From the NCBI RefSeq assembly GCF_009828065.1, contig NZ_WTYK01000004.1:124001-188000 (forward strand): 64,000 bases of DNA, written 5' to 3'. The notes below the pieces were generated by a model. The model saw only the letters and a list, made by a program, of their open reading frames with translations. It had not been told where the DNA came from and did not search any database. Of the stretch, positions 38,088 to 48,214 are shown one piece after another; within the stretch, counting starts at the first letter, position 1, and each line of letters begins with the position of its first letter. Made by a program: the position numbers and the translations under genes. The DNA is from Croceibacterium soli (lineage in GTDB: Bacteria > Pseudomonadota > Alphaproteobacteria > Sphingomonadales > Sphingomonadaceae).

Positions 38088-39439
38088 GCGGCAGACCTGG
38101 CCGCGAACTCGTGCGACGGCGCTACGCTGCCGGTCAGACCGGCGACGATCTGGCGGAAAGCCTCGCCGCGCGCTTCGTAGTCCTTGAACTGGTCGAAGCT
38201 GGCGCAGGCAGGGGACAGCAGGATCACGTCGCCCGGCTTCGCCCGGGCCATGGCCCGAGGTACGGCTTCGCACAGCATCTCGCAGCGCTCGACCGCCATG
38301 GCTGGCGCGAGGATCTCGGCGAAGCGCGGGCCGGCCTCCCCGATCGTGTAGGCGGCGACGATATTGCCGAAGGCCGGAGCGCAATCGTCGAGATCGTCGC
38401 CCTTGGGCAGCCCGCCGCAGATCCAGTGCACCCGCCTTCCGGGATTCGGCGGATAGGCAGCCAGCGCCGGCGCGGTCGACGCCGGGTTGGTCGCCTTGCT
38501 GTCGTTGACGAACGTCACGCCGCCGAACGTGCCGAGTACTTCCATGCGGTGCGGGAGGCCTCGGAAATCGGCTAGCCCGCCCTCGATGGCGTCCTGCGGC
38601 AGGCCGAGTTCGCGCGCGATCGCTTCGGCGATGGCGGCGTTCTGCAGGTTGTGCGGGCCCTGCAGCCCGAGCCAGCCCGTCTGGCGCTGAGCCATGGCCT
38701 CGGTTTCGGCGCAGACCGCCCGGCCGGCCGCCCGGCGCGCCGTCTCCGCTTCGAACACGGCGCACGTGGGGGCGTCGTCGCAGCCGAACACGGCGAACTG
38801 CCCGGCCTCCTGCATCGCGAATAGCCGCGCCTTCGACGCGGCATAATCGGCGAAGCTGTCGTAGCGGTCGAGATGGTCGGGCGTGATGTTGGTCAGCGCA
38901 GCCGCCTCGCAGGCGAGCGAGCGGGTGAGGTCGATCTGATAGCTCGACAGCTCCAGCACATAGACCCCGCCTTCGGGCAGCGGCTCCTGGCCGAGGATCG
39001 GCAGGCCGATGTTGCCGCCCATGCGGGTGGGTATGCCGGAGCGTTCGAACAGGTGGTGGACCAGCGCGGTCGTAGTCGACTTGCCGTTGGTTCCGGTGAT
39101 GCCCACGACCTTGTGCGCCGGCAGGCTGGGGCGGGCCAGCGCGAACAGCTCGATATCGCCGATCACCGGCACGCCGGCTGCGCGCGCCTTCTCGGTGATG
39201 GGATGGGTGTTGAGCGGCACGCCCGGCGAGACGACTACCCCGTCGAAGCCGGCGAGATCGATCTCCAGCGGATCGGCGATCACGGCCTTATCCGCCACTT
39301 GTTCGCGCGGGCCTTCCCGCCGGTCCCAGGCGGTGACCTGGGCGCCGCTGGCGGCCAGCGCCTCGACCGTCGCCATGCCGGATCGGGCTAGGCCGAGAAC
39401 GGCGTAGCGCTTGCCGGCGAAGATGGGCGAGACGATCAT
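38084..39439 (-). CDS. murD: UDP-N-acetylmuramoylalanine-D-glutamate ligase
   Basis: The 451-residue Mur ligase adds D-Glu. It begins with the N-terminal domain [21 protein letters not shown], the ATP loop is [21 protein letters not shown], the central [26 protein letters not shown] carries the metal His/carbamylated-Lys region, and the C-terminal domain has [16 protein letters not shown] and [22 protein letters not shown]. The ATG at 39439 overlaps the mraY stop. Longer readings upstream lie inside mraY in another frame and are rejected. Confidence 0.96.
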   Translation of the reverse strand: MIVSPIFAGKRYAVLGLARSGMATVEALAASGAQVTAWDRREGPREQVADKAVIADPLEIDLAGFDGVVVSPGVPLNTHPITEKARAAGVPVIGDIELFALARPSLPAHKVVGITGTNGKSTTTALVHHLFERSGIPTRMGGNIGLPILGQEPLPEGGVYVLELSSYQIDLTRSLACEAAALTNITPDHLDRYDSFADYAASKARLFAMQEAGQFAVFGCDDAPTCAVFEAETARRAAGRAVCAETEAMAQRQTGWLGLQGPHNLQNAAIAEAIARELGLPQDAIEGGLADFRGLPHRMEVLGTFGGVTFVNDSKATNPASTAPALAAYPPNPGRRVHWICGGLPKGDDLDDCAPAFGNIVAAYTIGEAGPRFAEILAPAMAVERCEMLCEAVPRAMARAKPGDVILLSPACASFDQFKDYEARGEAFRQIVAGLTGSVAPSHEFAARSAA

Positions 39440-40506
39440 CGCAGCTTGAGCGTCGCCAGCCCGAGGACGGCGAGCACTATCGCGATGATCCAGAAGCGGA
39501 TCACGACGGTCGCTTCCGACCAGCCGAGCTGCTCGAAGTGATGGTGGATCGGGGCCATGCGAAAGATCCGCTTGCCGGTGCGCTTGAACCAGAAGACCTG
39601 GATGATCACGCTGGCGGTCTCCATCACGAACAGGCCGCCGATGATCAGCAGTACGAGCTCGTGATTGGTCGCCACTGCGATCGCGCCGAGCGCCCCGCCG
39701 AGTGCGAGGCTGCCGGTGTCGCCCATGAACACCGCCGCCGGCGGCGCGTTGAACCACAGGAACGCCAGCCCGCCGCCGATCATCGCCGCGCACAGGACCG
39801 CCAGTTCGCCCGCGCCGGGGACGTGCGGTATGCCCAGGTAGGCCGAATAGTCGACGCGGCCCACCAGATAGCAGATGAACAGGAACGCGCTGGCGGCAAT
39901 GACCACCGGCATCGTCGCCAGTCCGTCGAGCCCGTCGGTCAGGTTCACCGCATTGCCGAAGCCGACGATCACCGTGGCCGCGAACACATAATACAGCGGG
40001 CCGAGCGGGATGTAACGGTCCGACATGAAGGGGACGTAGAGGTTCGTCCCGGTCGGCTCCACGATCATCCACGTGGCCACGGCGGCGACGGCGAATTCCA
40101 TCATCAGCCGGACTTTGCCCGACACGCCCTTGTGGCTGCGCTTGGTCACTTTGTCGAAATCGTCGAGGAAGCCGATCATCCCGAAGCCGACCGTCACGAG
40201 CAGGCACGCCCACACGAACGGGCTGCGCGGATCCATCCACAGCAGCATCGACAGGACCAGCGAGCTCAGGATCATCAGCCCGCCCATCGTCGGCGTGCCG
40301 ACTTTGGCGAGATGGGTCTGCGGCCCGTCGGTGCGGATCGGCTGACCCCTGCCCTGGCGCACGCGCAGCATGGCGATGAATTTGGGGCCGATCAGGAGGC
40401 CGATCGTCAGCGCCGTCAGCAGCGTCGCCCCGGAGCGGAATGTCTGGTAGCGGACGAGGTTGAAGAGCCCCTCGAACTCAAGCCATTGCGCAAGCAGATA
40501 CAGCAT
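39436..40506 (-). CDS. mraY: Phospho-N-acetylmuramoyl-pentapeptide transferase
   Basis: The 356-residue, ten-helix membrane enzyme makes lipid I from undecaprenyl phosphate. Motifs: [39 protein letters not shown] (aspartate-rich), [31 protein letters not shown], and [25 protein letters not shown]. All active-site aspartates and the HHH motif are present. Nine bases separate it from murF, the only small gap inside this part of the operon. Length is standard. Confidence 0.97.
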   Translation of the reverse strand: MLYLLAQWLEFEGLFNLVRYQTFRSGATLLTALTIGLLIGPKFIAMLRVRQGRGQPIRTDGPQTHLAKVGTPTMGGLMILSSLVLSMLLWMDPRSPFVWACLLVTVGFGMIGFLDDFDKVTKRSHKGVSGKVRLMMEFAVAAVATWMIVEPTGTNLYVPFMSDRYIPLGPLYYVFAATVIVGFGNAVNLTDGLDGLATMPVVIAASAFLFICYLVGRVDYSAYLGIPHVPGAGELAVLCAAMIGGGLAFLWFNAPPAAVFMGDTGSLALGGALGAIAVATNHELVLLIIGGLFVMETASVIIQVFWFKRTGKRIFRMAPIHHHFEQLGWSEATVVIRFWIIAIVLAVLGLATLKLR

Positions 40507-40515
40507 TCGTGCCCG

Positions 40516-41973
40516 TCAGCCTTCCCTGGCGGCGAAGTGAGAAACCAGGCGCGCCAGACCTACGGAATTCGAGCCTTTGACGAGCACTGCGTCACCGCCA
40601 ACCAGGCCGAATTCCTCGAGCGCGGCGATGGCCTCGCCCGGTCCTTCGCAATGGTCAAAGTCAAGCGCCTTGCCAAGCGGATTGTGTGCGGCTTTCCCCA
40701 GTTCCCGCGCGAGCGCGCTCATCTCGGGTCCCACTAGCACGGCATAATCGACGCCGGCTTCCGCGAGCGGCTCCGCCAGCTGCCCGTGGAAGGCGGGCGC
40801 GAAGTCGCCCAGTTCCTTCATGCTGCCGAGCACCGCGATGCGGCGCGAGGCCGGCGTATGCCCGAGCTGCGCCAGGGTCGCGCGCATTGAGGCGGGGTTG
40901 GCGTTGTAGCTTTCGTCGATGAGCAGCGCATGGCCGCCGGGCACGGCGACCCTGTGCCGCGCGCCGCGGCCCTTGAGCCCGCCCATCTCCGCGAGGGCTA
41001 GCCCGGCCGCGCCAAGGTCGCCGCCGGCGGCGAAGACTGCGCCCATCACGGCCAGCGAGTTGGCGATCCAGTGCTCGCCCGGCTCCGCCACCGTGTAGCA
41101 CAGCCGCCGCTCCCCGAGTGCGGCGGTCACGAGCGATCCGCCGTTCGCCACCGGCACCGCATCGAGCAGGCGCACGTCGGCGTCGGCCGCCCTGCCGAAC
41201 GAGAGGACCCTGGCGCCGACAGCTTCGGCCGCCTTGCGCAAGCGTCCGCTGTGCGGGCTGTCTGCAGGGATCACGGCGGTGCCGCCGGGCGTGAGGCCGG
41301 CGAAGATCTCCGCCTTGGCGTCGGCGATCGCCTCCTCGCTGCCGAGGTTCTCGATATGCGCCGGCGCGATGGTCGTGATGACGGCCACATGCGGGCGGAC
41401 CTGCGCGGTCAACGCGGCGATCTCGCCGGCGTGGTTCATGCCCATCTCGAACACGCCGTATGCCGCGCGGCCCGGCATGCGCGCCAGGCTCAGCGGCACG
41501 CCGACATGGTTGTTGTAGCTCCGCACCGAACGGTGTGCCGCCCCGCGCGAGGAGCGCTCGAGCGCCACGAAGATCGCTTCTTTCACCCCGGTCTTGCCGA
41601 CCGATCCGGTGACGCCGATCACCCGCGCCGCGCAACGCTCCCGCGCCGCGGCAGCCAGCGCGGCGAGCGCCTTCGTCGTGTCCTCGACCAGCACGTGCGG
41701 CCAGTCGACAGGGCGCTCCACGAGCGCGGCGGCGGCGCCTTTGGCGAAAGCCTTGTCGAGGAACGCGTGACCGTCGGTGCTCTCGCCCTTCAACGCGACG
41801 AACAAGTCGCCGGGGCGCACGTCGCGCGAATCCATCTCCACGCCCGAGACCTGGAACGGTCCGCTCGCGGTGCCGCCGACCGCATCGGCGATCTCCGCCG
41901 CGGTCCACAGCGCCAGGCCGTAGCTGTCCGCCGGCCGCGCGGGCCAGGCGAGGACCTTCTCGAGCGCACTCAT
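40516..41973 (-). CDS. murF: UDP-MurNAc-tripeptide-D-Ala-D-Ala ligase
   Basis: The 485-residue Mur ligase adds the D-Ala-D-Ala dipeptide. It starts LWTAAEIADAVGG..., with SRDVRPGDLFVALKG, ATP loop VIGVTGSVGKTGVKEAIFVAL, NNHVGVPLSLARMP, FEMGMNHAGEIAALTAQVRPHVAVITTIAPAHIENLGS, and LLIDESYNANPASMRATLAQL. The ATP loop reads GSVGKTG rather than the more usual GSxGKTT. The start at 41973 overlaps the murE stop by one base. A start nine codons earlier lies within murE and is rejected. Confidence 0.96.
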   Translation of the reverse strand: MSALEKVLAWPARPADSYGLALWTAAEIADAVGGTASGPFQVSGVEMDSRDVRPGDLFVALKGESTDGHAFLDKAFAKGAAAALVERPVDWPHVLVEDTTKALAALAAAARERCAARVIGVTGSVGKTGVKEAIFVALERSSRGAAHRSVRSYNNHVGVPLSLARMPGRAAYGVFEMGMNHAGEIAALTAQVRPHVAVITTIAPAHIENLGSEEAIADAKAEIFAGLTPGGTAVIPADSPHSGRLRKAAEAVGARVLSFGRAADADVRLLDAVPVANGGSLVTAALGERRLCYTVAEPGEHWIANSLAVMGAVFAAGGDLGAAGLALAEMGGLKGRGARHRVAVPGGHALLIDESYNANPASMRATLAQLGHTPASRRIAVLGSMKELGDFAPAFHGQLAEPLAEAGVDYAVLVGPEMSALARELGKAAHNPLGKALDFDHCEGPGEAIAALEEFGLVGGDAVLVKGSNSVGLARLVSHFAAREG

Positions 41974-43439
41974 CACTTGGCTCCTTCCGCGGCGGCGCAT
42001 TCGCGCGCGACCGTAACGTCGTCGAACGGCAGGACTCGCATCGCCTCCCCGGCGCCGACGATCTGCCCTTGTTCATGCCCCTTCCCGGCGATGAGGACGA
42101 TGTCCTCGCTGCCGGCCTCGGCGATCGCGGCGGCGATGGCCGCCCGGCGGTCGCCGATCTCGCGTGCCCGCGTGCCTGCGCCTTCCATGACCGCGGCGCG
42201 GATCGCCGCCGGATCCTCGCCGCGCGGATTGTCGTCGGTCACGATCACGATGTCCGAATACTCGGCCGCGACCTGCCCCATCGGGCCGCGCTTGCCCTTG
42301 TCGCGGTCGCCGCCGGCGCCGAACACGGTGATGAGGCGACCGGCGACATGCGGGCGCAATGCCGCGATCGCGGCGCCAAGGGCATCCGGCGTGTGCGCGT
42401 AATCCACATAAACCGGCGCACCGCCGGCGGTGATGACCGCCCGCTCGAGCCGTCCGCGCACCGGCTGCAGGCGGCCGATGGCGTCGACGACCCGCGCCGG
42501 ATCTCCGCCGGTCGCGAGCACAAGCCCGGCAGCGGTAAGGGCATTGGCCACCTGGTACGCGCCGATCAGCGGCAGCATGATCGTGCAGTTCTCCCCGCCG
42601 ATCTCGATCTCGAGCTCCTGCCCAAGCTGGCCCGGCTCGCAGCCGAGCAAGCGGATGTCGTCTCCGTGCTCGCCGACGGTGACCAGTTGCAGGCCCCGCT
42701 CGCGGACGACCTGGATCACCCGGCCCGACCACGCATCGTCGGCCCAAACCACGGCCGCGCCGCCCTCGCCCACGACTTCACCGAACAGCCGCATCTTGGC
42801 GGCGAAGTAGTCTTCCATGTCGGAATGGTAGTCGAGGTGATCGCGGCTGAGGTTGGTGAACGCCCCTGCGGCGACCGGCAGCCCTTCGTTGCGGTACTGG
42901 CTGAGCCCGTGGCTCGAAGCCTCGTAGGCGACGTGAGTCACGCCTTCACGCGCGAGCCCTGCCATGTTTGCCAGGAAAGTGACGATGTCGGGTGTGGTCA
43001 GCCCGGTGGAGACGCTCTCGTCCGGCGTGGTGACGCCGAGCGTGCCGATCGAGGCCGCGCGTTCGCCGCACATGCGCCAGATCTGCCGGGTCATCTCGAC
43101 CGTGGAGGTCTTTCCGTTGGTGCCGGTGACGGCGACGATCATTTCCGGCACTGGGCGGAAGAACTGCGCGGCCAGGCGCGCGAAGGCCTTGCGCGGATTG
43201 GCATCCGCGATGTGCGCCGCCCCTTCCACTTGCGCCTCCGGACGGGCGACGACGGCGACTGCGCCGCCGCTGACCGCGGCCGCGATGAAGTCCTCGCCGT
43301 TCACCGCCGTGCCCTGGAAGGCGCCGAACACGTTGCCCGGTGCGACCTTGCGGTGATCGATCGCGAAGCCGGTCACGGCCGCGTCGGCCGCCGGGCCCGC
43401 GTCCAAGCCGACAGCGGCGGCAAGCGCCCCGAGCAGCAT
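41973..43439 (-). CDS. murE: UDP-MurNAc-dipeptide ligase (meso-diaminopimelate adding)
   Basis: The 488-residue Mur ligase adds the third residue. The ATP loop is GTNGKTS (106-112), TNLSRDHLDYHSDMEDYFAAKMRLF carries the metal site, and DYAHTPDALGAAI and TVFGAGGDRDKGKRGPMGQVA follow. The substrate signature DNPRGEDP near residue 400 has the arginine pattern of meso-DAP enzymes rather than the lysine type, so a DAP-type cell wall is expected. The start at 43439 overlaps the ftsI stop by one base. Confidence 0.96.
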   Translation of the reverse strand: MLLGALAAAVGLDAGPAADAAVTGFAIDHRKVAPGNVFGAFQGTAVNGEDFIAAAVSGGAVAVVARPEAQVEGAAHIADANPRKAFARLAAQFFRPVPEMIVAVTGTNGKTSTVEMTRQIWRMCGERAASIGTLGVTTPDESVSTGLTTPDIVTFLANMAGLAREGVTHVAYEASSHGLSQYRNEGLPVAAGAFTNLSRDHLDYHSDMEDYFAAKMRLFGEVVGEGGAAVVWADDAWSGRVIQVVRERGLQLVTVGEHGDDIRLLGCEPGQLGQELEIEIGGENCTIMLPLIGAYQVANALTAAGLVLATGGDPARVVDAIGRLQPVRGRLERAVITAGGAPVYVDYAHTPDALGAAIAALRPHVAGRLITVFGAGGDRDKGKRGPMGQVAAEYSDIVIVTDDNPRGEDPAAIRAAVMEGAGTRAREIGDRRAAIAAAIAEAGSEDIVLIAGKGHEQGQIVGAGEAMRVLPFDDVTVARECAAAEGAK

Positions 43440-45157
43440 CAGTCCTTCCCGCCGACCAGCGGCTTGAGATCGCTGAGGTCGATGTCGCGGCCCTCGTCCG
43501 GCAGCACGCCCAGCATCGGGCCGATCCGCGGAACGAGGCGGCCGACGATCGGCGCGGCGTTCCACGCCGCGGTGCGCTGATAGGAGCTGGCCGCGGTGCC
43601 CTTCGGCTCGTCGAGCATGATGATCACGACATAGCGCGGCTTGTCCATGGGGAAGGCCGCGGCGAACGTGGAGACCAGGGTCGTGCGCTGGTAGCCGCCG
43701 GCGCCCGGCTTCTCGGCGCTGCCGGTCTTGCCGCCGACGCGGAAGCCCGGCGCGTCGGCATTGCGGCCGGTGCCGTAGACGGTGATCATCCGCAGCAGCT
43801 GGTTCATGCGCGCGCTGGTGCTGGCCTTGAACACCTGCCGCCCGCGCGCCTCGTGCCCCGGCTTGACCTTCAGCAGAGTGGCCGGGCGCCAGGTGCCGCC
43901 GTTGACCATCGCCGCATAGGCACTGGCGAGGTGGAGCGGAGTCACCGCGATGCCGTGGCCGTAACCGACCGTCACGCCGCGCAGCAACGGCCAGTTGCCG
44001 CCCGGCCAGATCGGGAAGCCGCGCGCCGGCAGTTCGACATAGGGCCGCTCGTTCATGCCCAGGTCGACCATCGTCTGCTTGAGGCGTTTCGTGCCGAGAT
44101 CCTCGACGATGTGGGCCGTCACCACGTTGGACGAGTAGATCAGCATCTCGGGCACGTTGAGCGAGGAGCCCTTCGGCTTCAGGTCCTTGATCGTGTAGCC
44201 GCTGATTCGGTACGGCGTCGCGGAATAGCGGCGCGACAGATCGGTAACCGCCCCCGCATCGATCGCCGCCGCCACGGTGAGCGGCTTGAAGGTGGAGCCG
44301 AGTTCGTAGACCTGGTTGGTCACCCGGTTGAACATGTTGCCCTGGCCTTCGGCATCGATCTTGTTCGGATCGAACGCCGGCAGCGATGCGAGCGCGAGCA
44401 CTTCGCCGCTGTCCACGTCCAGCACGACCCCCGCCGCGCCGATCGCGTCGACCATGCGCATGCCGCTGGCGAGTTCGTCCTCCAGCGCGCCCTGCACCCG
44501 CAAGTCGACCGACAGCGCCGCCGGCTTGCCGCGCTGCGCCGGATCCAGAAGGCGCTCGTCGAGGAACGCCTCCATGCCGACGCGGCCGTGCCCGTCTGCG
44601 GCGACATAGCCGAGCACGTGCGCGCCGAGCTTGCCTTGCGGATAGTGGCGGTCGGTCTCCGCCGGCGTTTCCAGCGCCAGTTCGCCGATCGCGTTCACCC
44701 GGTTCACTTCTTCGGGCAGAACGCGCCGCCGCAAGTAGGCGGGTTTGCCGGCCGCGAGGATGCGGGTCGTTTCGGCAACGTCGAGATCCGGGAAAATCGC
44801 CTTCAGCTGGGCGACGACGTCCGGCAGCGGCTTGACCAGCGGCGTGCCGCCGTCACCCAGAGCGTCGGGGTTGAACCAGAGGGCATAGGCGGGGAAGGCG
44901 CGCGCCAGCGGCGTGCCGTTGCGGTCGGTAATCTCGCCGCGCGGCGGCAGCAGCGCCTGGGCCATCGAATGCTCGGCCGGCGCCGGCTGGACCACGCCGA
45001 GCCAGGCGACCCGCAGCAGCGCCGCGAGCGCCACCAGCGCGAACCCGCCGCCGAGAAGCAGCATACGCAGCTGCGCGGTCAGCAACTGGCGCCGGCGGAT
45101 GTCGACCAGTCTGATGCGCGATGGAGCGAAGCCGGCGCTGAAGGTCAGCGCATTCAT
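43439..45157 (-). CDS. ftsI: Septal transpeptidase FtsI (PBP3)
   Basis: The 572-residue penicillin-binding protein has a membrane anchor near residues 27-55, a pedestal domain, and a transpeptidase domain with Ser288 in STFK (288-291), SSN at 342-344 and KTG at 477-479. It crosslinks septal peptidoglycan with FtsW. The sequence [23 protein letters not shown] puts a basic cytoplasmic stretch before the anchor. The ATG overlaps the ftsL stop and the stop overlaps the murE start. Confidence 0.96.
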   Translation of the reverse strand: MNALTFSAGFAPSRIRLVDIRRRQLLTAQLRMLLLGGGFALVALAALLRVAWLGVVQPAPAEHSMAQALLPPRGEITDRNGTPLARAFPAYALWFNPDALGDGGTPLVKPLPDVVAQLKAIFPDLDVAETTRILAAGKPAYLRRRVLPEEVNRVNAIGELALETPAETDRHYPQGKLGAHVLGYVAADGHGRVGMEAFLDERLLDPAQRGKPAALSVDLRVQGALEDELASGMRMVDAIGAAGVVLDVDSGEVLALASLPAFDPNKIDAEGQGNMFNRVTNQVYELGSTFKPLTVAAAIDAGAVTDLSRRYSATPYRISGYTIKDLKPKGSSLNVPEMLIYSSNVVTAHIVEDLGTKRLKQTMVDLGMNERPYVELPARGFPIWPGGNWPLLRGVTVGYGHGIAVTPLHLASAYAAMVNGGTWRPATLLKVKPGHEARGRQVFKASTSARMNQLLRMITVYGTGRNADAPGFRVGGKTGSAEKPGAGGYQRTTLVSTFAAAFPMDKPRYVVIIMLDEPKGTAASSYQRTAAWNAAPIVGRLVPRIGPMLGVLPDEGRDIDLSDLKPLVGGKD

Positions 45158-45663
45158 TCGCCAACGTTCCCGACCGCCGCGGCGAGCGGGATGCGCAAGG
45201 CACCGGCGGTATCGCCCGCGCTGAGCGCCACGCGGTGAACCTCAGGCTCGAGCAGTTCCGGGTCCACCGGCTTGCCGGTGAGCGGCGACACGAACTTCGG
45301 GAACGGCGGTGCTTCGTCCCCGGCGGTCAGGCTGGCCACGCGGATCGGTTCCGGCGCACCCGGCAGGCGCGGCGTGCCGAAGCGGGCCAGCTGGCGTTCG
45401 TTCTCGAGGAACTGCCGCGCCTTGGGCGCGGTGTAGCCGAACTCGACCCGGTTCCAGCGGGCGAGCTGTTCCTGGCTGGCGCGCGTGGCGAATTCGGTCT
45501 CGAGCAGCAGCTTCTCGTCCTCCAGCTGAACGATCCGACGTTCGGCGTTGACGACTTCGCTCTGCACGGCGTGCACCTTCAGGTGAAGCCCCAGGTAGCA
45601 CAGTGTGCACAGCGCCAGCGCCGCGATCCAGCCAACTCTGCGCAGACGGGCCTGGGTGCTCAT
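45154..45663 (-). CDS. ftsL: Cell division protein FtsL
   Basis: The 169-residue bitopic protein has a short basic N-terminus, a membrane helix at about 12-31 ([19 protein letters not shown]), and a periplasmic coiled coil ([38 protein letters not shown]) that pairs with FtsB. A Pro-rich tail of about 80 residues follows the coiled coil, longer than in E. coli FtsL (121). It is identified by position between rsmH and ftsI and by topology, since sequence identity in FtsL is low. Start and stop overlap neighbours by 4 bp. Confidence 0.88.
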   Translation of the reverse strand: MSTQARLRRVGWIAALALCTLCYLGLHLKVHAVQSEVVNAERRIVQLEDEKLLLETEFATRASQEQLARWNRVEFGYTAPKARQFLENERQLARFGTPRLPGAPEPIRVASLTAGDEAPPFPKFVSPLTGKPVDPELLEPEVHRVALSAGDTAGALRIPLAAAVGNVGE

Positions 45664-46637
45664 GCGGCTTCCCCTCGATGGTGCCGGGCCGGAGCCGCGG
45701 TGCGAATGGCGGCGCGCAGGGTGGCCGAGCGGGCGCGCGGGTTGCGGGCGGTTTCTGCGTCGGATGCGCGAATGGCCTTGGACAGGCGCGCGAACGTCGG
45801 CGCCGGTCCGCCGCGGGTGTCCGGCAAATGGCGCGAAGTGCCGGCCTGCGCTCCGGCCGCCTCGCGCAGGAAGCGCTTCACGATCCGGTCTTCCAGGCTG
45901 TGGAAGCTCACCACGGCCAGGCGGCCACCTTCCCGCAGCAGCGCCTCGGCGGCGGAAAGTCCTTCCGCCAGCTCTTCCAATTCGGCGTTCACGTGGATGC
46001 GCACCGCCTGGAAGCTGCGGGTCGCTGGGTCCTTCGGCGCGCCGGCGCGGTAGCCGAGCGCCTTGCGCACGACCCGGGCAAGATCGCCGGTCGTCTCCAG
46101 CGGACGGGCGGCGACGATCGCGCGGGCGACGCGGCGGCTCTGGCGCTCCTCCCCGTAGAGGTAGAGCACGTTGGCGATATCTTCCTCGCGCGCAGAGTTG
46201 AGGAAGTCGGCCGCGGACTCGCCTTCCTGGCTCATGCGCATGTCGAGCGGGCCGTCGGCCGAGAATGCGAAACCCCGCCCGGCCTGGTCGAGCTGCATGG
46301 AGGAGACGCCGATATCCATCGTCACGCCGTCGACCCGCGCAACGCCCGCCTCGGTCATGGCGGAGAGCATCTCGGAGAAGCGGCGGTGATGGAGCACCAG
46401 CCGCGGCGGCTCCTCGCTCGCCTCAGCCCAGCGGCGGCCGGCGGCGATCGCATCGGGGTCGCGGTCGAAAGCATGCACCGTGGCGCCCGCGTCGAGGATC
46501 GCGCGCGTGTAGCCGCCCGCGCCGAACGTGGCGTCGACGATCACGTCGCCGGGCTGCGGATCCAGAGCGGCGATCACCTCGTCGAGGAGGACGGGGATGT
46601 GCGGCGTCCGTTCGCCCTGAGCTTGTCGAAGGGTCAC
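45660..46637 (-). CDS. rsmH: 16S rRNA (cytosine1402-N4)-methyltransferase
   Basis: The 325-residue SAM enzyme methylates C1402 in 16S rRNA. The family core begins [16 protein letters not shown] and continues with [15 protein letters not shown] (SAM loop), [33 protein letters not shown], and [18 protein letters not shown]. The start is GTG at 46637, overlapping the mraZ stop (GTGA). The first ten residues [10 protein letters not shown] are unusual: eight of them are encoded by an intergenic repeat unit (46610-46630). The core is otherwise complete. Confidence 0.94.
   Translation of the reverse strand: MTLRQAQGERTPHIPVLLDEVIAALDPQPGDVIVDATFGAGGYTRAILDAGATVHAFDRDPDAIAAGRRWAEASEEPPRLVLHHRRFSEMLSAMTEAGVARVDGVTMDIGVSSMQLDQAGRGFAFSADGPLDMRMSQEGESAADFLNSAREEDIANVLYLYGEERQSRRVARAIVAARPLETTGDLARVVRKALGYRAGAPKDPATRSFQAVRIHVNAELEELAEGLSAAEALLREGGRLAVVSFHSLEDRIVKRFLREAAGAQAGTSRHLPDTRGGPAPTFARLSKAIRASDAETARNPRARSATLRAAIRTAAPARHHRGEAA
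46610..46630. repeat. Interspersed repeat unit within rsmH start
   Basis: A 21-bp unit whose minus strand begins TTCGACAAGCTCAGG and ends GGGCGAAC sits in the first codons of rsmH. The same unit occurs three times at 54634-54781 in an intergenic region. It is a common dispersed word in sphingomonad-type genomes. Confidence 0.85.
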
Positions 46638-47131
46638 TTCTTGCGCCCCTTCGCGGTGTCGGCGGCCAGCTTGCGGCATGCGGCCTGCGGACCTTCCCAG
46701 CCCGCGCCCATTCCGTAGAGCTCTTCGGGGCTCCACAGAGTGAAGAACTCGCCGGCACCGTGGAAGAACACCTCGTCCCGCAAATTCCCCAACTCGGCTA
46801 GGTGGTCGGGCAGGACGAAGCGGCCGCTGGAGTCGAACGGGATCTGCTCGAAGCCCCAGAGCTGCATCGAGCGCAAGTCGCGGTCGTATTCCTTGCTCAG
46901 CCGGGTGGCGCGCTCTTCCTCGCGGTCGAGGTATTCCTCGAACCGTTCGGTGCGGGAAAGGCCGAAGCCGGTCAGGCATTTCCAGCGGTCATGCTTGGCG
47001 ATGCACAGCACGCGCTCGCCCGCGCTGGAGTCGGTCACCGCCTTGCGGAAGGCCGAAGGCAGCGCGAGGCGGTTCTTCTCGCCGCGAAGCGAGAAGCCCT
47101 GTCCGCTGTATCCGTTCGGCCGATCCGCCAC
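46634..47131 (-). CDS. mraZ: Transcriptional regulator MraZ
   Basis: The 165-residue protein has two SpoVT/AbrB-type DNA-binding halves: [25 protein letters not shown] at the start and [39 protein letters not shown] in the second half. MraZ binds repeats upstream of its own gene and represses the dcw operon in E. coli. It is the first gene of the cluster. The stop overlaps the rsmH GTG. The C-terminal 25 residues are basic ([10 protein letters not shown]). Confidence 0.92.
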   Translation of the reverse strand: MADRPNGYSGQGFSLRGEKNRLALPSAFRKAVTDSSAGERVLCIAKHDRWKCLTGFGLSRTERFEEYLDREEERATRLSKEYDRDLRSMQLWGFEQIPFDSSGRFVLPDHLAELGNLRDEVFFHGAGEFFTLWSPEELYGMGAGWEGPQAACRKLAADTAKGRKK

Positions 47132-47443
47132 TTACCCCGGTCCCCCGCCCTCTGGTCGGTTGCTACTGCGCCGGAACAAATCTTCCCCGTTCGGCCGCGC
47201 ATGAGCGCGGCCCGGCCATCCCACTTCGGGATGCAATACGGGCGATTTGTCCGATGGACTGACTATCTATCGCGGGCAGGCCGGGGATGGAAGGGGAAAT
47301 TAGGGGATCGGTCGCGAATTTTGCGCTTTATCGTGGATATAGCGGCAGTTCCGACGAGAGCGACGCAACTCTCCGCCGGGCCGTCAGCCTCGCTCGAAGT
47401 GTGGAATCGGCAGCGACTCGCAGGCCTTGCGGCTGCGGACCCG
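47132..47443 (-). promoter_or_regulatory. dcw promoter region upstream of mraZ
   Basis: These 312 bp hold no gene. Visible structure: a hairpin GGCCGCGC/GCGCGGCC (47193-47212), a second ATCCC/GGGAT (47218-47232), and an A/T-richer stretch at about 47315-47345 that probably contains the main promoter, though no clean -35/-10 pair could be set. Just before the mraZ start, minus-strand G-rich words (GGCGGGGGACC, GGGGTAAG) spaced by about 9 bp could be MraZ boxes, but they are not a clear match. One GANTC (GAATC) lies at 47404-47408. Confidence 0.4.
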
Positions 47444-48214
47444 CTATTCTCCCGCGATTTCCCCGGATCCGGCGAACGCCAGTTGCGCCAGCCGGCCCAG
47501 GGCGGGTCCGGCGAGCGGACTCGGCTCGTGCAGGTCGAGCATCGCGGCATCGGCCAAGATCGTCGCATGACCGCGGCCGAGGGCGCAGCGGGCCAGCAGG
47601 CCCTCGGCGGAGAGGGCACATCCCTCGTCGCCGGCAAGCGTGAACTGGCCAGGCAGGTTGACCGGCACGGCGAGGTCCCCGTCCCGCGCCACACGCGTGC
47701 CGAGCGGCTGGTCGTCTGCGAATTGCAGCGCCAGGCCCCAGTGGTTCAGGATCGGCGACAACAGCACCACGTCTTGCGGCCGCCGCCGATCGCCCAGGCC
47801 GAACTCCGAATGACCGGTCATCATCGGATCGGCGAACAACAGCAGTTGCCCCCCGCCCCGCACCCAGGCGTCTAGCGCCACGTTCTCCTCCCCGCTCAGC
47901 GGCCGCGGCTGGGCCAGCAGGAGCCGGTCGAGCCCGGCCAGCGCCGCTTCGTCGAGGTAGGCGATCGGGCGCAGTTCGTATTCGCGCTCCAGCTCCGCGC
48001 GCGCCCAGTGCGCCTCCGCGGCGCCGCCGATCAGATCGCCGAACTGCTCAGCCTCGCCCCAATAGATCGGGATCGTACCCATCAGGCCGAGCGGCGCCCT
48101 CGGTTGCTGCGCCTGCGCCTGCGTCTGGGGCTCGACTTGCGCCACCGCCGGAGGGCCGAGGAACAGCAGCGCAGTGGCCAGAGCGGCCTTAATCGCCTTG
48201 TGCAGGGAGGGCAT
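47444..48214 (-). CDS. Exported GldG-like / DUF4350-type protein (unknown function)
   Basis: From the ATG at 48214 the product has 256 residues with a signal peptide (HKAIKAALATALLFLGPPAVAQ) and a Rossmann-like alpha/beta part: LMGTIPIYWGEAEQFGDLI, ALAGLDRLLLAQPRPLSGEENVALDAWVRGGGQLLLFADPMM. The motif set resembles the soluble part of GldG-like ABC-associated proteins. The gene overlaps the upstream small gene by 26 bp. No enzymatic residues are evident. A longer frame upstream to 48442 overlaps that gene in a different frame and is rejected. Confidence 0.65.
   Translation of the reverse strand: MPSLHKAIKAALATALLFLGPPAVAQVEPQTQAQAQQPRAPLGLMGTIPIYWGEAEQFGDLIGGAAEAHWARAELEREYELRPIAYLDEAALAGLDRLLLAQPRPLSGEENVALDAWVRGGGQLLLFADPMMTGHSEFGLGDRRRPQDVVLLSPILNHWGLALQFADDQPLGTRVARDGDLAVPVNLPGQFTLAGDEGCALSAEGLLARCALGRGHATILADAAMLDLHEPSPLAGPALGRLAQLAFAGSGEIAGE

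Noticed and set aside
43340-45238. Open frame of over 600 codons antisense to ftsI
   Set aside because: It runs antisense to an intact ftsI and is a by-product of high third-position GC.
47132-47443. MraZ boxes upstream of mraZ
   Set aside because: Some G-rich words are spaced by about 9 bp, but a clear set of three GTGGG-type direct repeats could not be shown, so only the region is annotated.
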